DNA from: UBA7985 sp038141425
GTDB taxonomy: Bacteria; Pseudomonadota; Alphaproteobacteria; UBA7985
Direction of reading: 5' to 3'
Assembly (NCBI GenBank): GCA_038141425.1
Contig: JAYQIC010000010.1
Location: 62,001 to 126,000 of the forward strand
DNA: 64,000 bases
Shown: one piece after another, positions 7,925 to 16,263 of the stretch
Layout: the number at the start of each line of letters is the position of its first letter
Numbering within the stretch: the stretch's first letter is position 1
Made by a program: the position numbers and the translations under genes
The notes under the pieces: generated by a model
Databases searched by the model: none
What the model was told of the DNA's origin: nothing
What the model saw: the letters and a program-made list of their open reading frames with translations, nothing else

Positions 7925-10416
7925 ATCATCGCGCCGGTGAGTGCGGTAAGGCTGACGTTATCACCCCCAGGCCCGAGGCCGACGAAGTTCACCGCGATCC
8001 CGGCCGTGGTGTCCGCATAGGCCACGGTGAAGCTGCCAAACGTAAAATTCCCCGCGGCTTCAGACGCCGTCGCTGGCAAATCCAGTCGATCACGGGTGAC
8101 GTCGAAATTCTGCAGAGTCACCGGTTTCAGCAAGACCGGTGATCCGCACCAGATCGGCCGCTACATCGATCCCCAGGTCCAGCGACGCGAGGATGCTGTC
8201 ACCGTCGGATGACAGGGTCACTGTATCAACCCCCGCGCCGCCTGTATAAAAATGGTCGACGTGTTGGCACTGGTTGCTGCAAATGAATTGGTCCCATCCC
8301 CAGATCAACCCGTGAGATTGCCAGACAGACCACTGCCAAAACTAACCGCGTCTGTATCCGCGCCTCCATTGATGGTGATGAAGCTGGAGAACGCGCCCGC
8401 AGACTGCCCGGCATTGACCGTGTTTTGCCCTGGAGGTTGAGGTGATGGTGCCGCCACTACTCCAGCAAAGCCAAGGGTGAGGATGCCAGCGCATTGCCGA
8501 AGGTCAGCGTGTCCCGTCCCGTCCCGCCCGTGTAGGCAATCGCACCCCCGGAGATCGCAGCAGAATCCGCCACCAGCAGATGGTTGCTGCCGTTCCCCAG
8601 ACTGATGGTTGCTGTATTCCCGATGCCCGCCCCGAGCTTGCTCAGCTCCGATGGCGTGCCGAGCGAGGCCGCACCGTAACCCGCATAGTCATCCAGCGCC
8701 GTCCCGGTCAGCGTAAGCGTGGCGCTGTCGGCCACCATCGCATCGCTCCAGAAGGTTCCCGTATCAGCATCGGTGACCGTCACGGTCAGGGTTTCGGTGT
8801 AGCTGTTGCCGTCTTCATCGGTGACCCGAACGTCGAAGGTATAGCTCGCCTGGCTCTCAAAGTCCGGCTGGCTGTTGAACGAAAGCGCCCCGGTGGCGTC
8901 GTTGATGCTGAACGCCAGGTGATCGTTGGTAATTCCGTTGGCAAGCAGGGCAAAGGTGAAATTCGGGTTGACCGTGGCGTCATCGGTCACCTGCAGCAAG
9001 CCAACCTGCAGAGAAGTGGCATTCTCGGCGATGCTGCTGTTGGTCAGGGCGATGGCGGTGGGTGCTGAGCCACCACGGGCAGGGGGTTGTATCCCCGGCA
9101 CCCAATCCTGCGCCCGCGCCGGGCCCAGTCCGGTCAGTGCTTCTTCCGCCCCGGCTTCGTCGTCCTCGTCACCCTCGCTGCCTTCGCTCGCGCGGGCGGC
9201 TTCTCGTTGGGCACGTAAGCGTCTTCGAGCAGCCCAAGCACTTCGTTGATTTGCGCCATCCCGGCCTGGATGGCACCGGGATCGCCCCCGGCCTCCTCCA
9301 CCTGCCCGCGGATGCGGATCAGCGCCTGTGCCGCATCCTGCAACTCGACGTAGTTCTCGGCCAGCTCGTCAATGAATTCCTGGGCTTCCGGCCCGCAATC
9401 GCCGCCGTTGAGGCAGGCCTCGATGATCTCCGGGCCATAAACTTCCGACTTGTAGGCGACGATAAAATTCGGGTGGGCACCGGGCGTGTCCAGCGGCACC
9501 AGAATGCTGCGAAATACCGGGGTCATGGCGCCCTGCTGCACCTGCAGGGTGCCATCCTCAAGGATGGTAGCGAACAGAAAGTCTGCCGAGGCACTGTCTC
9601 CGGCAGCGCTGGCGACCAGACGGCCGTTCGGGTCGACCAAAGACACACCACCGACCAGAACCCCGATCGAAACGCCATCCTCTGGCTCGACGAAGCTCGA
9701 CGAATTGAGCGTTTCTCCCCAAAGTGCTGTAAGGCTGACGCTATCCCCAAGGGCCCGAGGCCGACGAAGTTCACGGCAATCCCAGCTGTCGTGTCCGCAT
9801 AGGCCCCCAAAGGTGAAATTCGACGCGGCTTCAGACGCCGTCGCCGGCAAATCCAGTCGATCGCGAGCGACGCCGAAATTCTGCAAAGTCTCGGTTGAGC
9901 AGAACCGGTGATCCGCACCAGATCGGCCGCTGTATCGACCCCGAGGTTCACCGACGCGAGGATGGTGTCACCGTGTCCCAACAGGGGTGTAGGCGGTGTA
10001 AGACCCATCCTCCATGGAACCGGTGGTCAGCTTGGCCATGCCGGAGAGGATATTGAGCGACAGGCTGCCTTCATTGGTGTTGGGATCGTAGAAGTACTCG
10101 TCCAGCAGGATTTCAGAGTACGGGCCGACGGTCAGCGTGGTCCCGTCATCGAAGGTCAGGACCGCAAGCCCATCCTCATAGGAGCTGACGATTTCGTTAG
10201 ACAGCAGCCGATCCCCGGCACGGCCTTCGCCGAATTTCTGATCCCGATAGAACCGATCGACCTGCGCCTCGACCTGCGCAAAGGCACCGATTTCAATCTC
10301 GCCGCGCTGCTTGATCTGCTCGGCCGCCAGTTCGACTAAGCCCTGCCCCCCGCCATGGTCGTGCCCAAGGCGAAAGACAACGCAGTCGACGTCAAAAGGA
10401 CACGCCGCCGTCCCAA
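7921..10416 (-). CDS. FecR domain fused to cadherin-like and repeat domains, many frameshifts
   Basis: I read this as one exported protein of about 830 residues. A leader (RRRVLLTSTALSFALGTTMA; start uncertain, TTG 10416 used) precedes a FecR half-domain (DGTTLTVGPYSEILLDEYFY, then LNILSGMAKLTTGSMEDGSY). Next come a copy of a repeat found also at the 3' end, the remaining FecR-like strands (VSIGVLVGGVSLVDPNGRL), a helical linker, an acidic linker (SEGSEGDEDDEAGAEE), a cadherin-like domain (AIALTNSSIAENA to TVTVTD), and repeated strand motifs of the form YTGGxGxDTxTF. The C-terminus is LTALTGAMI. At least five frame breaks were needed, and whether FecR and cadherin parts are one gene is inference. 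The cadherin part suggests a calcium-dependent surface or periplasmic protein. Confidence 0.65.
7940..8206 (-). repeat. Diverged direct repeat, copy A (3' end of the FecR-repeat gene)
   Basis: About 267 bases that align along their length with 9723-9975 in the same orientation; shared runs include CCGAGGCCGACGAAGTTCAC and TGATCCGCACCAGATCGGCC. The encoded unit reads GDSILASLDLGIDVAADLVR, then an LDLPATASEAAGNFTFG core and LTALTG. Confidence 0.85.
9723..9975 (-). repeat. Diverged direct repeat, copy B (inside the FecR domain)
   Basis: About 253 bases homologous to 7940-8206. The encoded unit reads GDTILASVNLGVDTAADLVR, then LDLPATASEAASNFTFG and LTALWG, with short indels relative to copy A. 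It sits between the FecR segments that would normally be contiguous (YTPVGT and VEPEDGVSIGV). Confidence 0.85.
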
Positions 10417-10502
10417 GGCAATGGCCTGAGACTTCCGGAGACTGTGCCCCACGTCAGCAGTGATCAGGTCGAAATATGTTGCGTTCCTTGATGGTATTTT
10501 TC

Positions 10503-10535
10503 GTGCGTAGCTCGCGTTTTGAGAGCGTTACGCAC
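10503..10535. promoter_or_regulatory. Palindrome between the MBL and FecR-repeat genes
   Basis: GTGCGTAGCTC at the left pairs with GAGC..TACGCAC at the right, giving 11 base pairs with a two-base bulge and a loop of about 9 bases. It lies in the 190-base gap between two minus-strand genes. Neither side has a T tract, so it is more likely an operator or an mRNA hairpin than an intrinsic terminator. Confidence 0.45.
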
Positions 10536-10610
10536 AATCGTTCTCACGTGCCCCATCAAATCGGGTGCTCGGAACGGCACGCGGACTGAGACTGTAACCC
10601 CTCGATCACG

Positions 10611-11432
10611 CTAGAGTTGGATCACGCTTCCTTCACGCGCGAACTCAGTGATAATCGCTGGCGTGCTGCCAATCGCCTCTTGATTCTGCGACTCAAGATC
10701 ATCGTCACTGACGCGAGGATCAAAGTGAGTCGGGATCAGCCGTTCGACGCCAGCAGCCTCACACAGCGCCTGCCCCGCGCGCCAGTGCGAGTGCCCCCAA
10801 CCGCGCCGCGCCTCCCACGCCTGAGGCGAGAACATGCAATCGTAGATCAGCGCCTCACAGCCTCGAACGAAATCCACCAGCGCCTCCTCTGGCGCATCGT
10901 CAGGCCCGGGATGCTCGATGTCCGGGATGAACGCCAGCGCCTTGCCTTCACCCGTGAGTTTGTAGGCAATCGATCCGCCGGGATGTTTCACGGCGATGGT
11001 TTCCACGCCGATGCATCACCGACTGAAAAGCTCTTTCCCGGCGGGAACGGGTGGAAATCAAAGGACCCAATCGCTTCTAGTCCGACCGGTATTAACGGAG
11101 GTGCCATCAGGTGTCGCAGCGCCCCCTCCGGCCCCCACCCTCGAGGATTGGGCCATGCACGGGCAAGGGTTGCTGCGAGGGGCTGCGGAAGAACGGAAAG
11201 CCCATGAGGTGATCGAGATGATAATGGGTGAGCAACAGCGCGAGGCTGTCGGCCTCCACCTGCGCCAGCAGCTCAGGATCCAGCCGGGTCAGCCCTGATC
11301 CTGCGTCGAGGATCAGGCCCTGTCCCCCACCTGCACGAAAAAGCACGTGGTATCCTGACCGAACGTCGAAGGCCGGGTCGCGCTGCCCGGGTAGGATCCG
11401 CGCACGCCCAGCGGATGAATCTCGAAGGCCAT
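10611..11432 (-). CDS. Metallo-beta-lactamase-fold hydrolase, frameshifted
   Basis: The reconstructed 270-residue protein begins MAFEIHPLGVRGSYPGS. It carries the zinc motif THYHLDHLMGFPFF (HxHxDH), a downstream HPGGSIAYKL, and the C-terminal elements DCMFSP, GHSHWRAGQ and THFDP typical of the RNase Z/PhnP-like branch. At least three indels break it (near 11316, 11130 and 11000). Proteins of this branch are often found with CHASE2 cyclases and FecR proteins. Some class II cyclic-nucleotide phosphodiesterases share the fold, so a role in removing cyclic nucleotide made by the adjacent cyclase is possible but unproven. It follows the cyclase by 39 bases on the same strand. ATG 11432 is the first Met before the conserved GVRGS. 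Confidence 0.78.
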
Positions 11433-11471
11433 GGTGTCAGCGCACCCCTTGAGCTGGCGTCGGGCAGCGCG

Positions 11472-13704
11472 TCACTTTTCCTGTGCGTCCCATACGCCGC
11501 TCCACGTCAAGTTGGTGTCATTTTCGATGATTGTACGACGCTCCAGCAGCAGCGCATAGACCTGGTCCAGCTGTGCGCCGAAGCGGCCCTGCATGCCGCC
11601 GAGCTGCTGCTTCGCCATCCCGAAATCCTCCCCCTGATAGGCGACCATCGCGGCCTCGTGCGCGGTGATGTCGACTTCAGCGGCGCTCACAACCGGGCTG
11701 AAGATGCGCACTGGCTCCTGCTTTGCCCTTGACCCGCAGTTGGTCGATCTGGAGCAGCGATGAACGGCTGTCGTCGATTTGGGCCTGGGTCGCTTCCCCG
11801 ATGATAATATCCACGCCGTAGACCTTGGACTGACCTTCGAGCCGGGCGCTGAGGTTCACCGCATCGCCGAGCACCGAGTAGTCGAAGCGTGACTGGGACC
11901 CCATGTTGCCGACCACCACACTGCCTGAATTTACGCCGACACCGAGGCGGAACCCGCTGTAGCCGAATTCCTCTTCCAGCGCTGCATTAATACCGGGCAT
12001 GGCGTCGACCATGGCAATCGCGGCCTGCACCGCTTTTTCGGCGTGGTCTTCGACGTCCAGCGGCGCATTCCAGAATGCCATGATGCAGTCGCCAATGTAC
12101 TTATCGACCGTGCCTTGATGCTCGTGCACGATTTCGGTCAGGGGCGTCAGGATCCGGTTGATGATGGAGGTCAGGGTCGCGGGATCATCCTTGAAGGACT
12201 CAGAAACGGTAGTGAAGCCGCGCAGGTCCGCGAACAGGATCGACAGCTCTTTCTGCTCACCGCCAAGCTTGAGCAACCCCGGGGCGCGGCTGATGCGATT
12301 GACCAGAGCCGGAGACAGATACTGTGAAAAGGCCGACTTGATCTCCCGCCGCTGGCGGTCGCGACCGATCAGCTCTCCGACCAGCGACACCCCGCCGTAG
12401 CCGAGCAGAAACACGAACAGGCCGAACAGGCTCATATAAGTGTCTTGGGTCGCGAACATCCAGACCTGCACCCCCGCCGTGATCGCGAGGAGCAGCAGCA
12501 AGACAGCGCTGTTGATCAGGCCGGGCAGGCGCGGGGCCAGCACCAGCACGTAGAGGAAGAAAATCGCTGCAGCCAGCAGCTCCCACTGCAGGGCTTCCTC
12601 GACAATCACCATCTGTCCGGTCAGGGCCTGATGCACCGTAAGCGCCTGCAGATCCATGCCGGGCACGTTGGCCTGACCGCCCAAAGGCGTGCTCTTAAGG
12701 TCAAAAAGGCCCGCTGCCGACGATCCAAAGATCACGATCTGATTGGTGAAAGCGCTGGGGTTGAAGTCCTTGCGGAGAATGTCCGCAGCCCGGACCACGC
12801 GGAAGTAGCGTTGCTGACCCTCGGCGAGCCGCGGGAAGCGGATCCAGAGACGGCCGCGACTGTCCGTGGGCATGATCACCCGCCCCAGCCTGCCCTGCAC
12901 CACCACTTCGCGGATGCCGCCTTCGTCGATACGCACCAGCTGCCCGCGCGAGCTCAGCGCCACCCGCAGCGCTTCGAGCGACAGCGACGGCAGGGTCCGG
13001 CCTTCGTGGACGAAGATCAGCGGCATGGCGCGGGCGATACCATCGGCATCGGCGGGCAGCGTCACCACCCCCAGTCCGCTGGCCGCCTCGTCGAGGAGCG
13101 GAATGTTGGAGAGTAATGCCGGCAAGCGGTAGGCCGTCGGCGGAACCCCGTCGGCGATCAGGGCGCGATCGCTTGCCATCAGGTTGATGGTGGGCCTGCG
13201 CTGGAAGGTTTCACTCTGTGTGGCGAGAAAACCCCGGCCCTCATCGGCAAGCAGGTTATTTTGCCCCAGAACCACTGGCGCAGCGGCGATTGCATCGGCA
13301 AACTGCTGGTCAAAGGAAGGCAGGGCGACGCTGGGATCGATGCTGATCCCGGCGGTGTCACTCAGCGTTTCTGCATAGAGGTCGGGCGACAGGCGGTCGC
13401 GCTCTGGAAAGATGGCATCGAAGACGAGGGCAAAGGGCTGGCCCGCGTTCACCCGCTCGACCACAGTCGCCAAATGGCTTCGGGGCCAGGGCCATTGCCC
13501 GACCTCAGCAAGGCTTTGCTCATCGACATCGATGAGGGTGATTACGCCCGAACCCGTGAAGGGTTCAGCGGTCGCCCGCACCATCGCGTCGTAGATCAGG
13601 TTTTCAAAGGGCTCGACCTGCCGCGGCAACGCAAAGGCGAACACAGCAATCGCCAGACCGGCGATCAGTGACGCCAAAGAGTTGCGTAGGCGCTGGAAAA
13701 TCAT
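11472..13704 (-). CDS. CHASE2-domain class III adenylate cyclase, one frameshift
   Basis: A reconstructed 744-residue inner-membrane cyclase. A leading membrane helix (residues 8-28) is followed by an extracytoplasmic CHASE2 sensor (about 30-350, including ITLIDVDEQSLAEVGQWPWP). Three membrane helices follow (about 355-430), then a class III catalytic domain with the metal Asp residues in LFADLRGFTT and DKYIGDCIMAFW. The substrate residues Lys in VDKYIGD and Asp in FDYSVLGD, with transition-state Asn and Arg in VNLSARLE, favour ATP and hence cAMP. Near 11712 the frame shifts from VKGKAG to PVRIFSPVV, adding a helical C-terminal tail that ends DAQEK. It lies in a same-strand run with a cyclic-nucleotide-binding membrane protein upstream. 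Confidence 0.93.
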
Positions 13705-13768
13705 GGCATGGCCGCCGGATGTGTCTTCGTTGCTCCCTCATGGCATGCGCATGGCTTACCGGGCAAGA

Positions 13769-14077
13769 TCAGTCCCAACGCTTCATCAGCGAATTAAGGC
13801 TGTCGACAATCAGGAAACAAATGACTGCGACCAGCACCAGAAAGAACAGGTGGAAGCCCAGCATGAACAAGGGCCGCTCCGAAATCTGGATGCCATTGAT
13901 CCCGCAGATGGCCAGCGGCACAGCCAGCACGTCGATGAACCAGCTCAGAAACGCCATGCCGAAGATGGCCACCGCGAACATCAGTCCGCTCGACACGGCA
14001 GCCCCGCCGATCAGAACAAGCCGACGCAGGCGACGCGAAGGCCGCCTGCGCTGCTGTTGAAGGTCTATACCAACCAA
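13769..14077 (-). CDS. Small two-helix membrane protein
   Basis: A 102-residue protein with a basic N-terminus (RRRPSRRLRRL) and probable membrane helices at about residues 21-55 and 70-95. It has no family I recognise. It starts, apparently with TTG at 14077, only 5 bases after the stop of the cyclic-nucleotide-binding protein, and ends 64 bases before the adenylate cyclase. That position suggests co-transcription and a shared membrane role. The weak start codon and short length keep confidence moderate, but the clear hydrophobic pattern and tight spacing support a real gene. Confidence 0.65.
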   Translation of the reverse strand: MVGIDLQQQRRRPSRRLRRLVLIGGAAVSSGLMFAVAIFGMAFLSWFIDVLAVPLAICGINGIQISERPLFMLGFHLFFLVLVAVICFLIVDSLNSLMKRWD

Positions 14078-14082
14078 AGGGT

Positions 14083-15462
14083 CTAAGCCTCCCTGAGGGT
14101 GTCCTTGTTATCGCTGGCACGCTGCCTGGCAAGCTTCTCCAGCGCCTTCCGGACACTGTCGAACCCAGAGCGACCGTCCTGGTTCTGCACCATTTCTTCG
14201 ATCGTCTGTGAATCGAGCGCGATACATTCGACCCGCCGTCCCCGGGCAATGGCGTGCGCCATCCGCCGGTCCTGGCTCTTGTCGATGTAGCCCACCTCAC
14301 CAAACAGCTGGCCGGGTTCGAGTGTAGCAAGCGAAACCTCGGTCCCGTCTTCACGTTCCATCACGATCTCGACCTTACCGCTGGAAACCACGAAGGCCCC
14401 ATCGATGCGGTCGCCCTGCGAGAACACCCGATCACCGTCGCCGAAGCGAGCGTAGGTGGTCTGATTGGTCAGGCGGGTCAGCTCTTCCTTGGACAGGCCC
14501 TGGAAGGCTGCACCGAGGTAACGGTTGGCGATTTTCCGGCTTTCCAGCAGGAACCCGAGAACAGTCGGTACCGTGATCACCAGATTGTAACCCATGTGCA
14601 GATGTGCCCGCGGCGGCATGAAGTCGACACCGGTGAGCTGCTCGAACATCCCGTGGCGCGCCATGAGGCCGAATTTGCCCCCTGCCTCGTAGAAGTTCAG
14701 CATTGCCGCTTCCTTGCCGACAGGATCCGCGACGAAGGTCTTTCCGTCGAGTGGATAGGTCGCCCACAGCTGCTTGAAGCCTTCCCAGAGCTTGGCCTGA
14801 TCAAAGTAGTAGAAGTAGGTGATGGTCAGGTGCTCCAGCGCGTGCCAGCACAGCGCGGCAAAGGCGATCCAGAGGAAGATATTGCGCCGGAAGAAGAACA
14901 GACACACGCCCGTGCCCGTCCAGCCGACCAGCTCCCACACCAGGTGCACAATTTCGATGTCCAGTTGACCGAAGACAGCACAGGCGGCGACACCGCGCAG
15001 GGGCTGGCCGTCCATCCCCAAAGCCGCAAAGCCGTCGGCGCCGGGCTTGATGATCCGCTCTACGCTGTAGAACGATGCCTGCGCCGCAACGTCCCGCAGG
15101 CCCATTTCAACCGCGCGCAAGGCGTTGTGGATGTTGTCAACGGGTGGCGGACAGGCAACCGTGCCGTTGAAGAAGTCGATCTGGATCACCTGGATCAGAT
15201 GCTCGGCGAAGTGGCCGAGCTGCAGGATGGTGAACACGCCCAAAAACGCAACGGCGGCGTAGTTCTTGACCTTCCACACGCCCTCGAACATGACCAGCGG
15301 GATCCACGGCAGCAGCGTTACAAATGCAATCATGTACAGCGGTTCGCCGGAGATAATCGCGTTCAACTGCAGCATGTAAGAAATCGCTGCGGTGATCAGC
15401 ACGATCCGGATGTTGATGGCTTCGAACGAAAAGAACCGGAACAGAGAGCGGAAGTTAAGCAT
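14083..15462 (-). CDS. Polytopic membrane protein with C-terminal cyclic-nucleotide-binding domain
   Basis: A 459-residue protein with about six or more membrane segments over residues 15-310 and a cNMP-binding domain at about 325-440. The cNMP part shows FGDGDRVFSQGDRIDGAFVV and a phosphate-binding cassette FGEVGYIDKSQDRRMAHAIA. Two membrane segments each carry an HxxEH motif (HFAEH and WHALEHL), and AHLHMGYN follows, so a metal or haem site is conceivable. It is not an ion channel of the usual type: no pore signature is seen. The start is set at ATG 15462, which overlaps the stop of the upstream small gene (ATGCTTAA) and has AGGAGG seven bases before it. It probably responds to cAMP made by the cyclase two genes downstream; that is inference. 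The frame is intact. Confidence 0.85.
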   Translation of the reverse strand: MLNFRSLFRFFSFEAINIRIVLITAAISYMLQLNAIISGEPLYMIAFVTLLPWIPLVMFEGVWKVKNYAAVAFLGVFTILQLGHFAEHLIQVIQIDFFNGTVACPPPVDNIHNALRAVEMGLRDVAAQASFYSVERIIKPGADGFAALGMDGQPLRGVAACAVFGQLDIEIVHLVWELVGWTGTGVCLFFFRRNIFLWIAFAALCWHALEHLTITYFYYFDQAKLWEGFKQLWATYPLDGKTFVADPVGKEAAMLNFYEAGGKFGLMARHGMFEQLTGVDFMPPRAHLHMGYNLVITVPTVLGFLLESRKIANRYLGAAFQGLSKEELTRLTNQTTYARFGDGDRVFSQGDRIDGAFVVSSGKVEIVMEREDGTEVSLATLEPGQLFGEVGYIDKSQDRRMAHAIARGRRVECIALDSQTIEEMVQNQDGRSGFDSVRKALEKLARQRASDNKDTLREA

Positions 15463-15697
15463 CGTCAGCCTCCTCATCGTCATCTTCCTTGCGGAGGATC
15501 GCGAAGATCAGAATGCCGCTCGCCAGCAGAACCAGCGAGACAACAACCGCAACAACATGGATTTTTCCGAGCCAGGATTCGCGCCCGAACCCCTCAGCCA
15601 GTGGGCCGGAAGCGGCTTGCGCCAGTGCCGGCAGAAGCAGGGCGAGCAGCAGCAGCAACGCCCCCTCATCATCTGCTTGATCATTTTTTCTACGCAT
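15455..15697 (-). CDS. Small exported or membrane-anchored protein
   Basis: An 80-residue protein with an N-terminal hydrophobic segment resembling a signal peptide (LLLLLALLLPALAQA), a short periplasmic stretch (SGPLAEGFGRESWLGKI), a membrane helix (HVVAVVVSLVLLASGILIFA) and an acidic tail (RKEDDDEEADDA). The stop overlaps the start of the cyclic-nucleotide-binding membrane protein, indicating translational coupling. No family is recognised. It may be an accessory subunit of that protein. Upstream of it the DNA is AT-rich (15698-15800), as expected for the promoter of this minus-strand run. Confidence 0.7.
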   Translation of the reverse strand: MRRKNDQADDEGALLLLLALLLPALAQAASGPLAEGFGRESWLGKIHVVAVVVSLVLLASGILIFAILRKEDDDEEADDA

Positions 15698-15823
15698 TCA
15701 CTTTCTGTTATGAATGTAGAGTCATTCGATTTAATTCAGGGATCAAGAGCAAATACACAAGGTTTTACTGATAAGTTCTCATCACTTCACTCGTGCAAAG
15801 AGCATTGCGGCGGACGAACCGAC

Positions 15824-16141
15824 CTACAGGGGCACGTCCATCGTCTCGGGCACGCGCATGGTTCCCATATCGAGGAACGGGCATTGCTGCGCCACCGCGA
15901 GTGCCGCTTCCATGTTCTCCGCTTCGATCATCAGAAAGCCCATGATCCCGCCTTTCTCCGCGTCACGCACACCCTGATTGGTCACGACACGGCTCTGACG
16001 GAAGGCCAGTTGCGGCATCACCAGCGTGTCGCCCAGTCCGGCGAGCCAGTTCTTGTAGTCGGTCATATGCTGCTGGCCAGCTTCGGGCGAACTGGGTTGA
16101 CGGGCATCTTCAAAGGTCAGAACAAACTTGGGCATGGTCAT
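15824..16141 (-). CDS. YCII-related domain protein
   Basis: A 105-residue protein of the YCII/DGPF family, small dimeric barrel proteins of unsettled function. The typical layout is present: an N-terminal strand (PKFVLTFED), a helix with HMTDYKNWLAGLGD, the GGIMGFLMIEAENMEAAL segment and a C-terminal strand after a Cys-Pro (QQCPFLDMGTMRVPETMDV). It starts at ATG 16141, or two codons later at MPKF. It is a separate unit from the small membrane protein at 15697 and is divergent from the ABC exporter. Confidence 0.85.
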   Translation of the reverse strand: MTMPKFVLTFEDARQPSSPEAGQQHMTDYKNWLAGLGDTLVMPQLAFRQSRVVTNQGVRDAEKGGIMGFLMIEAENMEAALAVAQQCPFLDMGTMRVPETMDVPL

Positions 16142-16263
16142 TCTCGCATTTAATTCGATTTCTCAGCATCCCGCGTTCATCGGCGCAGATCAAGACAAAG
16201 CCCGGATGAAATTGAAAACCGTCCCCCCCACCCCATTTCCGTTTGAACCGACGCTGAGGCACC

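Noticed and set aside
14254..15771. A 505-codon plus-strand open frame opposite the cNMP-binding membrane protein
   Set aside because: It is exactly antisense to a gene with clear domains and start signals. Its translation shows no family pattern, and long antisense frames are common in high-GC DNA.
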